A DNA stretch of 64,000 nt from Bdellovibrionaceae bacterium UBA3535 (GTDB taxonomy: Bacteria > Bdellovibrionota > Bdellovibrionia > Bdellovibrionales > UBA840). Location: the NCBI GenBank assembly GCA_002376845.1, contig DFOS01000026.1, positions 62,001-126,000 on the forward strand. The letters are read 5' to 3'. Both the position numbers and the translations under genes were made by a program. The notes below the pieces were generated by a model that had not been told where the DNA came from, did no database searches, and saw only the letters and a program-made list of their open reading frames with translations. Positions 32,039 through 41,249 of this stretch are shown piece by piece (position 1 is the stretch's first letter; each line of letters starts with the position of its first letter).

Positions 32039-35000
32039 CTAGACATTTCTTCGATACTGTCCCCCAACCTCATAAAGAGCATTGGACATTTGCCCTAAGG
32101 TTAATGAGCGGGAAACCTGAATAAGGGCAGCAAAAATATTCTCTCCTCGCAGAGCCACCGCTTTTAAATACTCCAAATCCTTTTCTGCCTGCTTGGCGTG
32201 TTCTTGTTGGTATGTAATGCGATTATTTAATTGCTGCTGCTTTTCCTCTGGTGCGGCTCGGGCCAATTCAATTTGTGGTGGTTGATAGCCCTCTTCCATA
32301 GTTTGGGGATTTTGATAGGTATTGACGCCAATAATAGGCAGCTCACCTGAGTGTTTCAGATGCTCGTAGTACATAGACTCATCTTGTATTTTGGATCTTT
32401 GGTACTGCGTCTCCATAGCACCTAGTACGCCGCCACGCTCATGCAAACGACCAAACTCTTTTAAAACTGCTTCCTCAACTAGATCGGTAAGCTCCTCGAC
32501 AATATAGGAACCTTGTAAATTGTTTTCACATTTAGACAAACCGAACTCTTTGCTTATGATCATCTGAATGGCCATGGCACGCCGAACGGACTCTTCTGTA
32601 GGTGTAGTAATTGCCTCATCATAGGCGTTGGTATGCAGAGAATTGCAATTGTCATTCAGCGCCAGCAAAGCCTGCAAGGTAGTTCGAATGTCATTAAAAT
32701 CAATCTCTTGTGCATGCAAAGAACGTCCTGATGTTTGGATGTGGTACTTTAACTTCTGTGAACGCTCGCCGGCTCCATATAAATCGCGCATGGCAATGGC
32801 CCATATTCTTCGCGCTACCCGTCCTATAACGGAGTATTCAGGGTCTAAACCGTTAGAAAAGAAAAAAGATAGGTTCGGTGCAATTTGGTCTATATTGAGG
32901 CCTCGTGACAAATAATATTCTACATAAGTGAAACCGTTTGCTAGCGTAAATGCCAATTGTGTAATGGGATTCGCCCCAGCCTCAGCGATATGATAACCCG
33001 ATATACTTACGGAATAAAAATTCCGCACCTTGTTTGCCACAAAAAACTCTTGAATATCGCCCATCATTTTTAAGGCAAAATCTAAGGAAAAAATACAGGT
33101 GTTTTGCGCTTGGTCTTCTTTTAAGATATCCGCCTGTACGGTTCCGCGCACATTTTGCAAGGCATAAGCCCTAGCTTCTTGCACTTCCTCTTCCGTCAAA
33201 TCTCTACCAAGTTCTTTTTGTTTTTTCTCAATAACCTGATCCATAGCTGTATTAAAAAAGTAAGCCAAAATCATCGGTGCCGGGCCATTGATGGTCATGC
33301 TCACACTCGTAGTAGGAGAAGTAAGATCAAAGCCTGCATAGAGCTTTTTCATATCGTTTAAAGAGCAAATGCTAACTCCAGATTCTCCTACCTTGCCGTA
33401 AATATCTGGACGCTCATCAGGGTCCTCCCCGTATAAAGTCACAGAATCAAAAGCTGTCGATAAACGCTTTGCCTCATCATTTTTAGACAAGTAATGAAAG
33501 CGTCGGTTTGTTTTCTCTGGGGAACCTTCCCCTGCAAACTGACGCTTCGGATCTTCTCCCGCTCGTTTTAATGGAAAAACACCCGCAGTAAATGGAAAGC
33601 GCCCCGGCACATTCTCCAATCGCAAATAACGAAAACGGTCGCCCCAATCACTTAGCTTTGGAATGGCGACCTTTTTAATCTTATTACCACTTAAAGATTC
33701 TGTCACAAGATCTTGCTCAATGGTTTTATCGCGCACCTGATAGGAGAATTTATCTTGTGAATAAATTTTTTGAATTTCCTCGTAGGTATCCAACAAGTTT
33801 TGGTCCTCCGAGGTAATTTCACTAGCATACTTTTTCTTTACATCTGTAAGATCTAAGCCCTCAGACTCTAAGTTATTTGCAGCACCAAGCTTTGAGAATG
33901 CAATAGATTTTTTGTCCGTAATTTGCTTATACTTACTTACCGTCTGCGAAATCTCCATAAGATAGTGAGCTCGATCACTGGGAATAATGATTTGCTGCGC
34001 ATGATCTACCATATTATCAACAAAGCTTTGCGGGACTTCAAAATGCCCACCAGCAAATTCTTTTAACTTTTGATTCATTCCCAAGAACAAACGGTTAACA
34101 CCAGCATCATTGAATTTTGAAGCCTGACAAAGGTACACTGGCAAGTCCTCATCCTTTGCCTGAAAGGCCTTGTGCGAACGTTTGTACTGCTTGCGCACAT
34201 CATGAAGGGCATCCAAGGAGCCGCGACGATCTGACTTATTGATTACCAACAAGTCTGCATAATCAATCATATCAATTTTTTCCAATTGTGATTGCGCACC
34301 AAAATCAGAAGTCATCACATACATGGAGATATCGGAAACACTGGTAATGTTCGAGGCTGCCTGGCCAATCCCAGAGGTTTCCGCAATTAAATACGAGAAG
34401 CCCATATTTTTTAACTGACCAATCACATCGGGTAAAGCGGCGGCCATCTCGTTACCTGAGCCACGTGAAGCCATGGAGCGCATAAAGATGCCTTTGCGAG
34501 ACAAAGAGTTCATCCGAATGCGATCTCCAAGAAGTCCTCCCCCACTTTTGCGCTTGGAGGGGTCCACACAAACCACAGCAACAGCATCCTCTGGAAATGC
34601 ATTTTTATTTCGGTGTAAAAGTTCATCAATCAAGCTGGACTTACCTGCACCGCCGGTGCCAGTAATACCAAGTACTGGCACTTTATGACCTACCTTCGCG
34701 ATGGCCTCCACCTTTTCGTCTAAAGACTCTCCCAACTCCGTTGCAGTAAGTGCCAAGCCAATTTTTCGCGATTGATCCAACCAAGGGTCATAGTACTTAT
34801 GCTGACGGTCTGGCGCTTGCTTTTTTGCCGCCTGCAAGACGTTATAATCAGCTCCTCGAACCACCATTTCAATCATACCCTCTAGACCAAGCTTTGCGCC
34901 ATCGTCTGGGTGAAAGATTTGGCTAATTCCATAATCCTCCAACTCGCGCTTTTCCTCATGGATAATGACGCCGCCGCCGCCGCCATAAAGCTTTACATAA

Positions 35001-35269
35001 TCGGCACCATGAACTTTTAAAAGATCGTAGGCATATTTAAAAAACTCCATATGCCCACCCTGATAGGAGGAAATACAAATAGCTTGTGCCGATTCCTGCA
35101 AAGCCGTTAAAACAATATCGTATACCGAGCGATTGTGCCCAAGATGAATCACCTCCGCACCAAAATCTTGCAAAATTCTGCGCATGATATTGATACTCGC
35201 ATCATGACCGTCAAATAAAGAGGCCGCCGTTACTATGCGAATCGGATTTTGGGGTTTGTAGCTATTCAT
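32039..35269 (-). CDS. icmF: fused isobutyryl-CoA mutase IcmF
   Basis: 1076 aa, matching the roughly 1080-1100 aa of IcmF. Domains in order: B12-binding (about 10-140, SLFDGHDASINIMRRILQDF with the D-x-H cobalt-ligand motif); MeaB-type G-protein chaperone (about 190-400; P-loop GITGTGGAGKSSLIDEL); linker; mutase TIM barrel (about 540-1050; PTTSVSMTINGPAPMILAYF, LQALLALNDNCNSLHTNAYDEA). IcmF interconverts isobutyryl-CoA and n-butyryl-CoA, using adenosylcobalamin. Translation follows directly after the crotonase stop (TAAATG). With Hbd and crotonase downstream chemistry it links branched-chain and straight-chain C4 acids. Confidence 0.95.
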   Translation of the reverse strand: MNSYKPQNPIRIVTAASLFDGHDASINIMRRILQDFGAEVIHLGHNRSVYDIVLTALQESAQAICISSYQGGHMEFFKYAYDLLKVHGADYVKLYGGGGGVIIHEEKRELEDYGISQIFHPDDGAKLGLEGMIEMVVRGADYNVLQAAKKQAPDRQHKYYDPWLDQSRKIGLALTATELGESLDEKVEAIAKVGHKVPVLGITGTGGAGKSSLIDELLHRNKNAFPEDAVAVVCVDPSKRKSGGGLLGDRIRMNSLSRKGIFMRSMASRGSGNEMAAALPDVIGQLKNMGFSYLIAETSGIGQAASNITSVSDISMYVMTSDFGAQSQLEKIDMIDYADLLVINKSDRRGSLDALHDVRKQYKRSHKAFQAKDEDLPVYLCQASKFNDAGVNRLFLGMNQKLKEFAGGHFEVPQSFVDNMVDHAQQIIIPSDRAHYLMEISQTVSKYKQITDKKSIAFSKLGAANNLESEGLDLTDVKKKYASEITSEDQNLLDTYEEIQKIYSQDKFSYQVRDKTIEQDLVTESLSGNKIKKVAIPKLSDWGDRFRYLRLENVPGRFPFTAGVFPLKRAGEDPKRQFAGEGSPEKTNRRFHYLSKNDEAKRLSTAFDSVTLYGEDPDERPDIYGKVGESGVSICSLNDMKKLYAGFDLTSPTTSVSMTINGPAPMILAYFFNTAMDQVIEKKQKELGRDLTEEEVQEARAYALQNVRGTVQADILKEDQAQNTCIFSLDFALKMMGDIQEFFVANKVRNFYSVSISGYHIAEAGANPITQLAFTLANGFTYVEYYLSRGLNIDQIAPNLSFFFSNGLDPEYSVIGRVARRIWAIAMRDLYGAGERSQKLKYHIQTSGRSLHAQEIDFNDIRTTLQALLALNDNCNSLHTNAYDEAITTPTEESVRRAMAIQMIISKEFGLSKCENNLQGSYIVEELTDLVEEAVLKEFGRLHERGGVLGAMETQYQRSKIQDESMYYEHLKHSGELPIIGVNTYQNPQTMEEGYQPPQIELARAAPEEKQQQLNNRITYQQEHAKQAEKDLEYLKAVALRGENIFAALIQVSRSLTLGQMSNALYEVGGQYRRNV

Positions 35270-36043
35270 TTATTCTCCAAGAAATTCAGGTTTTTGTTTT
35301 TGCAAAAACGCTTCCACACCGATCTTCATATCCTGTGAGCGAAAGAGCTCGCCAAAAAGCGTGCGCTCCAAATGCATGCCAGAATCTATGCTAATATCAT
35401 AACCTTGGTTGATGGAGCCCTTGGCTGCACCAATGGCAATGGGAGCAAGTTTGGCAATTTTCTGAGCGCTTTCCCTTGCACTTGCCATAAGCTGCTCAGC
35501 ACCACAGACTTGGTTAACAAGCCCGTATTCTAAAGCTTGTGTGGCATCAATTTTGGCAGCCGTATAAGTCATTTCTTTTGCCCGCGCTATGCCAACGTAT
35601 TTTGCCAAACGAACGGTGCCGCCAAAGCCGGGCATCAAACCCAAACTTACTTCTGGCAAACCAAAAAGCGCCTTTTCTGAAGCATAAATAAAATCGCATG
35701 CCATGGCGAGCTCCAGACCTCCACCCAAAGCAAAACCATTGACGGCAGCAATCACGGGATAGGAAGTGGTTTCCAAACGTCTAAAAACTTTTTGTCCTAG
35801 CTCCGCAAATGCCTGTGCTTCACTACTAGAAAGCGCTTGCATTTCTTTGATATCCGCCCCAGCGACAAAGGCTTTGCCTTTGCCCGTAAGAATGAGGCAA
35901 CGTAGATCCTTTTGTTTCTCGAGCTCATCCAGCGCCTGATTCAGCTCATTTAAAACTTGCCGATTCAAAGCATTCAAAGAGGCTTCCTTATCAATTGTTA
36001 TTTGGGCAATTTTGTTTTCAACGTCTATTTTGATAAAATCCAT
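35270..36043 (-). CDS. enoyl-CoA hydratase (crotonase family)
   Basis: 257 aa, standard crotonase length. Hydrates trans-2-enoyl-CoA to 3-hydroxyacyl-CoA. The oxyanion-hole segments are AFVAGADIKEM and NGFALGGGLELAMACDF; the two catalytic Glu residues are in the latter and in GLPEVSLGLMPGFGG. An SD GAAGGGA precedes the ATG at 36043. It lies between hbd-like and icmF in a tight operon, so crotonyl-CoA to 3-hydroxybutyryl-CoA is the likely reaction. Confidence 0.93.
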   Translation of the reverse strand: MDFIKIDVENKIAQITIDKEASLNALNRQVLNELNQALDELEKQKDLRCLILTGKGKAFVAGADIKEMQALSSSEAQAFAELGQKVFRRLETTSYPVIAAVNGFALGGGLELAMACDFIYASEKALFGLPEVSLGLMPGFGGTVRLAKYVGIARAKEMTYTAAKIDATQALEYGLVNQVCGAEQLMASARESAQKIAKLAPIAIGAAKGSINQGYDISIDSGMHLERTLFGELFRSQDMKIGVEAFLQKQKPEFLGE

Positions 36044-36058
36044 TTTTATATCCCTTCT

Positions 36059-36913
36059 TTACGAATCGTAAGAATAAAATCCTTTGCCAGTTTTTCTTCC
36101 TAGCCAGCCGGCTTCTACATACTTAACTAGTAGTGGACATGGTCGATATTTGCTATCCCCCAATCCTTCATGCAGAACCTGCATAATCGCCAAACAAGTA
36201 TCCAAACCGATAAAATCCGCTAGGGTCAATGGACCCATGGGTTGGTTGGTACCCAGTTTCATAGCTTGGTCAATCCCCTCCACATCGGCAACTCCCTCAT
36301 ATAGTGCATAAACAGCTTCGTTGATCATCGGCATTAAGATGCGATTAACAATAAAGCCGGGCATATCACGTCCCTCAATAAAAACTTTACCCATCTTTTC
36401 TGCCACAGTTTTTACGGCAGTAAAAGTTGCATCTGAGGTTTGCAAACCGCGAATTCCTTCCACTAGTTGCATTAGCGGAACGGGATTCATAAAGTGCATG
36501 CCCGCAACTTGCTCGGCTCGCTGAGTTACTCCCGCAATTTTGGTAATGGAAATGGAGGAAGTGTTGGAACAAAGCAAGGCATCGGCTTTACAAATTTCAT
36601 CTAGATTGCGAAATATTTCCAGTTTTATATTTAGATCCTCAGTGGCGGCTTCAACAGCCAAATCCACATTTTTAAAATCATGTAGATCTGTAGTTGTTTG
36701 AATTCTATCGAGGATGGCTTGCTTGCCCTTTTCATCTAACTTTTCTTTTTTAATTAAGCGATCACATGATTTGGTAATTGTAGCCATACCTTTATCAAGG
36801 GCTTCCTTGTTGATATCGTACAAGTACACATCGTAGGAACTTGCGGCGGCAACCTGTGCGATTCCATTGCCCATTTGTCCTGCACCAATAACTCCCAGTG
36901 TTTTCACTGTCAT
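36059..36913 (-). CDS. 3-hydroxybutyryl-CoA dehydrogenase
   Basis: 284 aa, typical of Hbd/PaaH. The NAD-binding motif is GVIGAGQMGNGIAQVAA; the catalytic His-Glu pair lies in GMHFMNPVPLMQLVE; the C-terminal dimer domain includes GRDMPGFIVNRILMPMINEA and GTNQPMGPLTLADFIGLD. Oxidises 3-hydroxybutyryl-CoA to acetoacetyl-CoA. It is first in an operon with crotonase and icmF; GAGGAGG precedes the ATG. Confidence 0.95.
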   Translation of the reverse strand: MTVKTLGVIGAGQMGNGIAQVAAASSYDVYLYDINKEALDKGMATITKSCDRLIKKEKLDEKGKQAILDRIQTTTDLHDFKNVDLAVEAATEDLNIKLEIFRNLDEICKADALLCSNTSSISITKIAGVTQRAEQVAGMHFMNPVPLMQLVEGIRGLQTSDATFTAVKTVAEKMGKVFIEGRDMPGFIVNRILMPMINEAVYALYEGVADVEGIDQAMKLGTNQPMGPLTLADFIGLDTCLAIMQVLHEGLGDSKYRPCPLLVKYVEAGWLGRKTGKGFYSYDS

Positions 36914-37061
36914 AGCGTCCTCCTCGACGAAAATATAGTCATTATCTATAGTACAGATTGGATTTGCTGGAAACCTGTTTTTAGCTAGCGAACTAAGTAC
37001 CTAGCCCTTGCCTAGAAACTAGTCTTGTCGAGAGCCTACATTCACGAAAAAATAGAAAGAT

Positions 37062-38270
37062 ATGGGTCTAATATTCTGCATCGTGGTAAAACTTTTCCCC
37101 CTACATGCCGCTTACTTTTATAAAGCTATCGATTCCCAGTACCCATCGGGCTATATGGACAGTGAAGCTTTGCAGAAAAAAACCAATCAACAAAAAATCA
37201 AACGAACTTTTGTGATTCAAAAAAAGGACCAATCTGTACTACAAGTAAAGGAAGAGGATATATATTTTAAATCCCATTTTTTTACACATGCTAAGAGTTT
37301 GGATTTTACTTTCACTCATGAGCAGCCAAACTTTACCGCTAGTCGCAGCCCACTTGAGGTAGGGGATTATAAAATCTGTGAACAAAACGGAGCTTGGTTA
37401 AGGCTATGTGGTAAGGGTTGGCTTCACCGCAGTGTAAGAATTGAGTTCCACAACCCCAACTCTCTTGGCTACGCTTTCTGTAAAAAAGAATGCCGCATCT
37501 ACTTAGAGCCAAATATTATGCGGCCCGTAAGTAGTCTTGCGGCCAGAACTCGCTTTATTATAAATAAGGCGAATAAAAACTTTTACCAAGTTCAATGGAA
37601 AGGCAAAAAACATTTTGTATATGCCGGAGATGTTCTTGTTTCTAAAGACCTTAAGCAAGAGCAAGCCTTGTATTTTTATAAAAATAACAAGTTAGAGGAA
37701 AAGCAAGCCATAGCAGTAGAAAAGGTGGCCATCCTGGAACAAAAAGAGCAGCATTGGCTACGCTCTTATATACGTGGACATGGTAATGTTTGGTGGAAAG
37801 CCAGCAAACAAACGCCTAAATCTCAGACCATTATTACTACAGCCGAACTATTGAAAAATAAAATTTTTGATATAGCAAAATCCAAATCAAGCAAGCTACA
37901 GATCGCCTCTGCTGGCGGTATTTATCGCAGCTTTGATGGGGAAAATTGGCAAAAAATCGATCTTTTTGGCCAGCAAGATTACCCTGTAGATATCGATCAA
38001 AATGGAGACATTTATATTGGGGAATATCGCAGCCAAGACAATGGCAATCATTTTCATAAGTTTGTACGCTGGCCCGATATCATCCACGCTGTTCCTGATT
38101 TAAAAAATAAAAAGCTTGTTATCCAGGATATCTTTTTGGCTCCACAAAAAGTACATTTTCAGGTCTTAGCAAACCAGCAAGTTTACGGCTTGGCAAAAGA
38201 TAAGAAAACCTACAGATGGCAAGCTATGCATTTTCCTGACAAGATTGATTTAGTTCGTTACGGTCTCTAA
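37062..38270 (+). CDS. exported protein of unknown function
   Basis: 402 aa. The N-terminus MGLIFCIVVKLFPLHAAYFY is a possible signal peptide. The middle contains lysine-rich strands and pairs of Cys (CEQNG, LCGKGW, CKKECRIY). The last third has beta-propeller-like strands: SAGGIYRSFDGENWQKID and DIDQNGDIYIGEYRSQDNG, as in sialidase/BNR Asp-box repeats (S-x-D-G-x-x-W). No family is assigned. It is convergent with, and overlaps by 21 nt, the gene at 38250. Confidence 0.5.
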   Translation: MGLIFCIVVKLFPLHAAYFYKAIDSQYPSGYMDSEALQKKTNQQKIKRTFVIQKKDQSVLQVKEEDIYFKSHFFTHAKSLDFTFTHEQPNFTASRSPLEVGDYKICEQNGAWLRLCGKGWLHRSVRIEFHNPNSLGYAFCKKECRIYLEPNIMRPVSSLAARTRFIINKANKNFYQVQWKGKKHFVYAGDVLVSKDLKQEQALYFYKNNKLEEKQAIAVEKVAILEQKEQHWLRSYIRGHGNVWWKASKQTPKSQTIITTAELLKNKIFDIAKSKSSKLQIASAGGIYRSFDGENWQKIDLFGQQDYPVDIDQNGDIYIGEYRSQDNGNHFHKFVRWPDIIHAVPDLKNKKLVIQDIFLAPQKVHFQVLANQQVYGLAKDKKTYRWQAMHFPDKIDLVRYGL

Positions 38271-39227
38271 CCATTCTTTTAAACTAAGCCTTCTTGTCCA
38301 TAAAGTTTTAGAGTTTCGCGAGTCAATAAGATCCGGAACAATGGCATAGGCCGGCATCCCTCGAAGTGAGCCCCACTCTAAATTTTCCTGAATGCCCAGT
38401 TTGAGATCTTCCTTAGACTCTCGCACTGCCAGCAAAGTTAAAGATGCTAAACGCGGATTTCTAGCATGTTTCCATATAAAATGTTTGGCAACATGGGAGG
38501 GAATAATGCCCAAACGATCCCGCACAGCTCGAATCTCTGCCGCCTTCGGATAATGCTCTAGCCACTTTTCAGAAAAAACAGAACTGCAAGCACCTGCGCA
38601 AGATTCTTCCGTTAAGGTGGCTTTTCTTGGGTGAAATTTTGGCCAAATCACCTCGCCCTCTTTTGGACCACGCCGAACATTTTTTAGCGCAACGATGCCT
38701 TCCGCTCGATCTTCAAAAAACTTCTGCAAGACACGTAATTCTTTTTTACTAACCAAAAAAGTAGCCTCTGTATAGCCCTCGTAGTAAGTATCAAATAGGG
38801 CTTCTTTTGCCGATACGGGCGGGTCTCCTTTTTGTATTTGGTCATAATAATACATCTTGTTGCCAAGACGAAGATAAGAAGTTTTGGGATTGTTCTCGGG
38901 CAAGCCATGCATCCCTAAACCGATGGATTTTTCACCAATTGCTCGCATCCAGGCGTTTGCTTTTTGGGATCTAACTGCCACCACCGGCATCTCCCCTCGC
39001 CGAGGAAATGGGCCCTGATACTTTTTATTTCTAACATGCCATTGGCTAATATAGGCATCTAGCCCCAAACGCGAAACTCGCTTCAAATAAGCCAGTCTTT
39101 CTTGCCACACATTTTCATCTCGCTGACGTTCTTTAAATATATCTCGGCAAAAGGCGGAAGCATGCAAAGATCCCGCAGCAAAAATAAAAGTAAGAAAAAT
39201 AAGGGTTTTTAAAATAACGCGCGACAC
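38250..39227 (-). CDS. secreted protein of unknown function
   Basis: 325 aa. Signal peptide MSRVILKTLIFLTFIFAAGSLHASA. Basic mature protein with CAGACSS and one early Cys, possibly disulfide bonded. I recognise no domain. Its start lies 19 nt inside the end of the gene at 39209-41140, so the two secreted proteins are coupled and likely act together. Confidence 0.6.
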   Translation of the reverse strand: MSRVILKTLIFLTFIFAAGSLHASAFCRDIFKERQRDENVWQERLAYLKRVSRLGLDAYISQWHVRNKKYQGPFPRRGEMPVVAVRSQKANAWMRAIGEKSIGLGMHGLPENNPKTSYLRLGNKMYYYDQIQKGDPPVSAKEALFDTYYEGYTEATFLVSKKELRVLQKFFEDRAEGIVALKNVRRGPKEGEVIWPKFHPRKATLTEESCAGACSSVFSEKWLEHYPKAAEIRAVRDRLGIIPSHVAKHFIWKHARNPRLASLTLLAVRESKEDLKLGIQENLEWGSLRGMPAYAIVPDLIDSRNSKTLWTRRLSLKEWLETVTN

Positions 39228-41140
39228 ACGCCTCCTTTAGTCTTTAAAGGCTGGGACGACAAGTTTTTTATTCTTTCCATAAAAGACTTATACTCTTTTG
39301 ATCCCACTGCCTCTAAGACGGCAAAGCCAATGGTTGGATCTTTCGGGCCATGCTCATAGGCGCTTCTCGCCTCAATAAAAATAGCACCATCTGGTGCTTG
39401 GTGATAAACATAGTAAGTGGACTGTCCAATGCTGCGGCGTAGGGCTGAGCGCCGCTCTTGCTTTTCTAGACGCGCCCACTCTTTGGCAAGCAAGTCTTGC
39501 AAACTTTTGTGCTGCCTTTGTTTTTCTTCGACACTTTGGCTTAAAAGGCTACGGTAATGCATCAAAATTCGACTCAAACCTTTGTCTTTGCCATAGCCAA
39601 ATTCTGACTCACGAATGGAAATGTCGGTGATACGCTCCGCCTCTTGCATGGCTATTTGATCAAAGACTTTCTGAATCCGATCTTTGTTCCATCTACTACG
39701 GGGCTCCAATTCTTTTAGTACACGCAACATATAGGCTGACAAGGTTTCAAAACCATTCACATTACGAATCAATTTATAGTACCAAGCTCCTAGAAAGGGA
39801 ATGCCATCACCGCCCTTGCCTATGGTATTGCTATACTTTCCCCATACAAATGGCTTATCAAATTTAGCAAAATCATTCAGATTGCGCCCCTGCCTCAGTG
39901 CCAACTCTGTATCAAAGCGAAAACCATCATTGTCTTTTAACAGAAGGCGGCCACTGGGCACCCAAGCCTTTCCTTGCTTTTTTAATTCAAAATAAAAATT
40001 TTGTGTGTGTAGCTCACCAGGCAAACCTTCCAACATTCCTAATTGTAAATACGCGCGCAGCAAGGGGCGAATGATGTGCTCGGCAACGAAATCCTTTGCG
40101 CGCATATCCATGGCCTCTGACAGATCGCGAACATTCATTCCCTCGATGGCATAATCCCCTGTGTTTTGCAAAATGAATGCGGGGATCCATCGTTTTGTTG
40201 AAGAGGGTCTTAAAAACTCCGCCGGAATCTCCCGATGAATGGTAGAGGAAATCATCCCCTTTGGTGTAAAAGCTGCTGGCTCAGCCATAAATGCCAATTG
40301 ATACGTTTTCCATATCTTTTTTGGAATTTGCATCAAGGCCTCGCTCATCATAATGGCTCGATGCGCTTTTTTTTCAGAATTGATTCTGACAGACCCCTCA
40401 ATCTTACGATGCAAACTTACTTTTACCCAATGGGGGCGTTTGGTATTATTGGGATCTACCAATATCAGTGAGCGAGGTGAAGAAGTGGTCATCGCATGGT
40501 AGTGATAAACAATGCCGTGTTTTTGAATCAATTTCTCATAGGCCTTGACATAATTGGGATGAATAAAAAAACGTATATAATTCTCCCCCTTATGACGAAA
40601 CCTTAATAGCTTTTTGGTCTCTTTATTCGCGTATTCGGAGATGTGGCTAAAACCCAGTTCTTTTTCTGGTATGGGAATATAAGGCAACTCAAAGCTAGTA
40701 AATTCGCCTGGCGCAAACTTACCCAAAGATCTGAGGTCTGCATTTTCTTGCGCATGTCGATTGGCCGCTTTTTCTAAAAACAAGACATCACTCAAAGCCT
40801 TAGGTAGATCCAAAAAGAAATGCGCAGAATCTTTAATATCTGATGCAACAATCGTGTCTTGCGCCGACTTTGCCGCAGACAAAACATTGTGCGAGCCAAT
40901 TTTTTTGGTAATTTTAGGTTCTGACTTTTGTACAAAGTAATTCGGGCTGCGCAACTTCTCCGGCGGCTCCTGCATAGCTATGGGCAAAAGCCAACGCTGC
41001 CCAGCTCTATCCACCACAAGGTGCATTCCATCTGGCACCTCCACGCTTCCATTTTTAGCAACGATGCGTGGCTCAAAAGACTCGGCATGAAGCCCTAATG
41101 CGTATAGTACTAGCCATAACGCCAACAACGAACGCCACAT
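39209..41140 (-). CDS. large secreted protein of unknown function
   Basis: 643 aa. Signal peptide MWRSLLALWLVLYALGLHA. The mature protein is basic. A central segment (GMLEGLPGELHTQNFYFEL, then GRLLLKDNDGFRFDTEL) resembles the H-x-Q-N ... R-D-x-x-G pattern of kinase-like/IucA-IucC-type folds; ATP would be unexpected outside the cytoplasm, so this is only a pattern. The C-terminal Lys/Arg-rich coiled-coil stretch follows. A strong GAGGGGGG SD lies within a 12-bp palindrome (41146-41157) just before the ATG at 41140. Partner of the gene at 38250. Confidence 0.6.
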   Translation of the reverse strand: MWRSLLALWLVLYALGLHAESFEPRIVAKNGSVEVPDGMHLVVDRAGQRWLLPIAMQEPPEKLRSPNYFVQKSEPKITKKIGSHNVLSAAKSAQDTIVASDIKDSAHFFLDLPKALSDVLFLEKAANRHAQENADLRSLGKFAPGEFTSFELPYIPIPEKELGFSHISEYANKETKKLLRFRHKGENYIRFFIHPNYVKAYEKLIQKHGIVYHYHAMTTSSPRSLILVDPNNTKRPHWVKVSLHRKIEGSVRINSEKKAHRAIMMSEALMQIPKKIWKTYQLAFMAEPAAFTPKGMISSTIHREIPAEFLRPSSTKRWIPAFILQNTGDYAIEGMNVRDLSEAMDMRAKDFVAEHIIRPLLRAYLQLGMLEGLPGELHTQNFYFELKKQGKAWVPSGRLLLKDNDGFRFDTELALRQGRNLNDFAKFDKPFVWGKYSNTIGKGGDGIPFLGAWYYKLIRNVNGFETLSAYMLRVLKELEPRSRWNKDRIQKVFDQIAMQEAERITDISIRESEFGYGKDKGLSRILMHYRSLLSQSVEEKQRQHKSLQDLLAKEWARLEKQERRSALRRSIGQSTYYVYHQAPDGAIFIEARSAYEHGPKDPTIGFAVLEAVGSKEYKSFMERIKNLSSQPLKTKGGVCRALF

Positions 41141-41249
41141 AATCCCCCCTCGAGGGGAAGACTAATACTCGACGAATCAGCTCGCAATTTTTAGAGGAGG
41201 CTTAGAAATCTTTCGGTGATGGTGGCATTTTGCACCTTATTAAAAGGTA

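Noticed and set aside
39209..41140. IucA/IucC-type siderophore synthetase
   Set aside because: Only one short pattern matches; the protein is secreted and lacks the rest of the family.
41146..41157. CCCCTCGAGGGG 12-bp palindrome as an operator
   Set aside because: It coincides with the SD of the 41140 gene; nothing else supports a protein-binding role.
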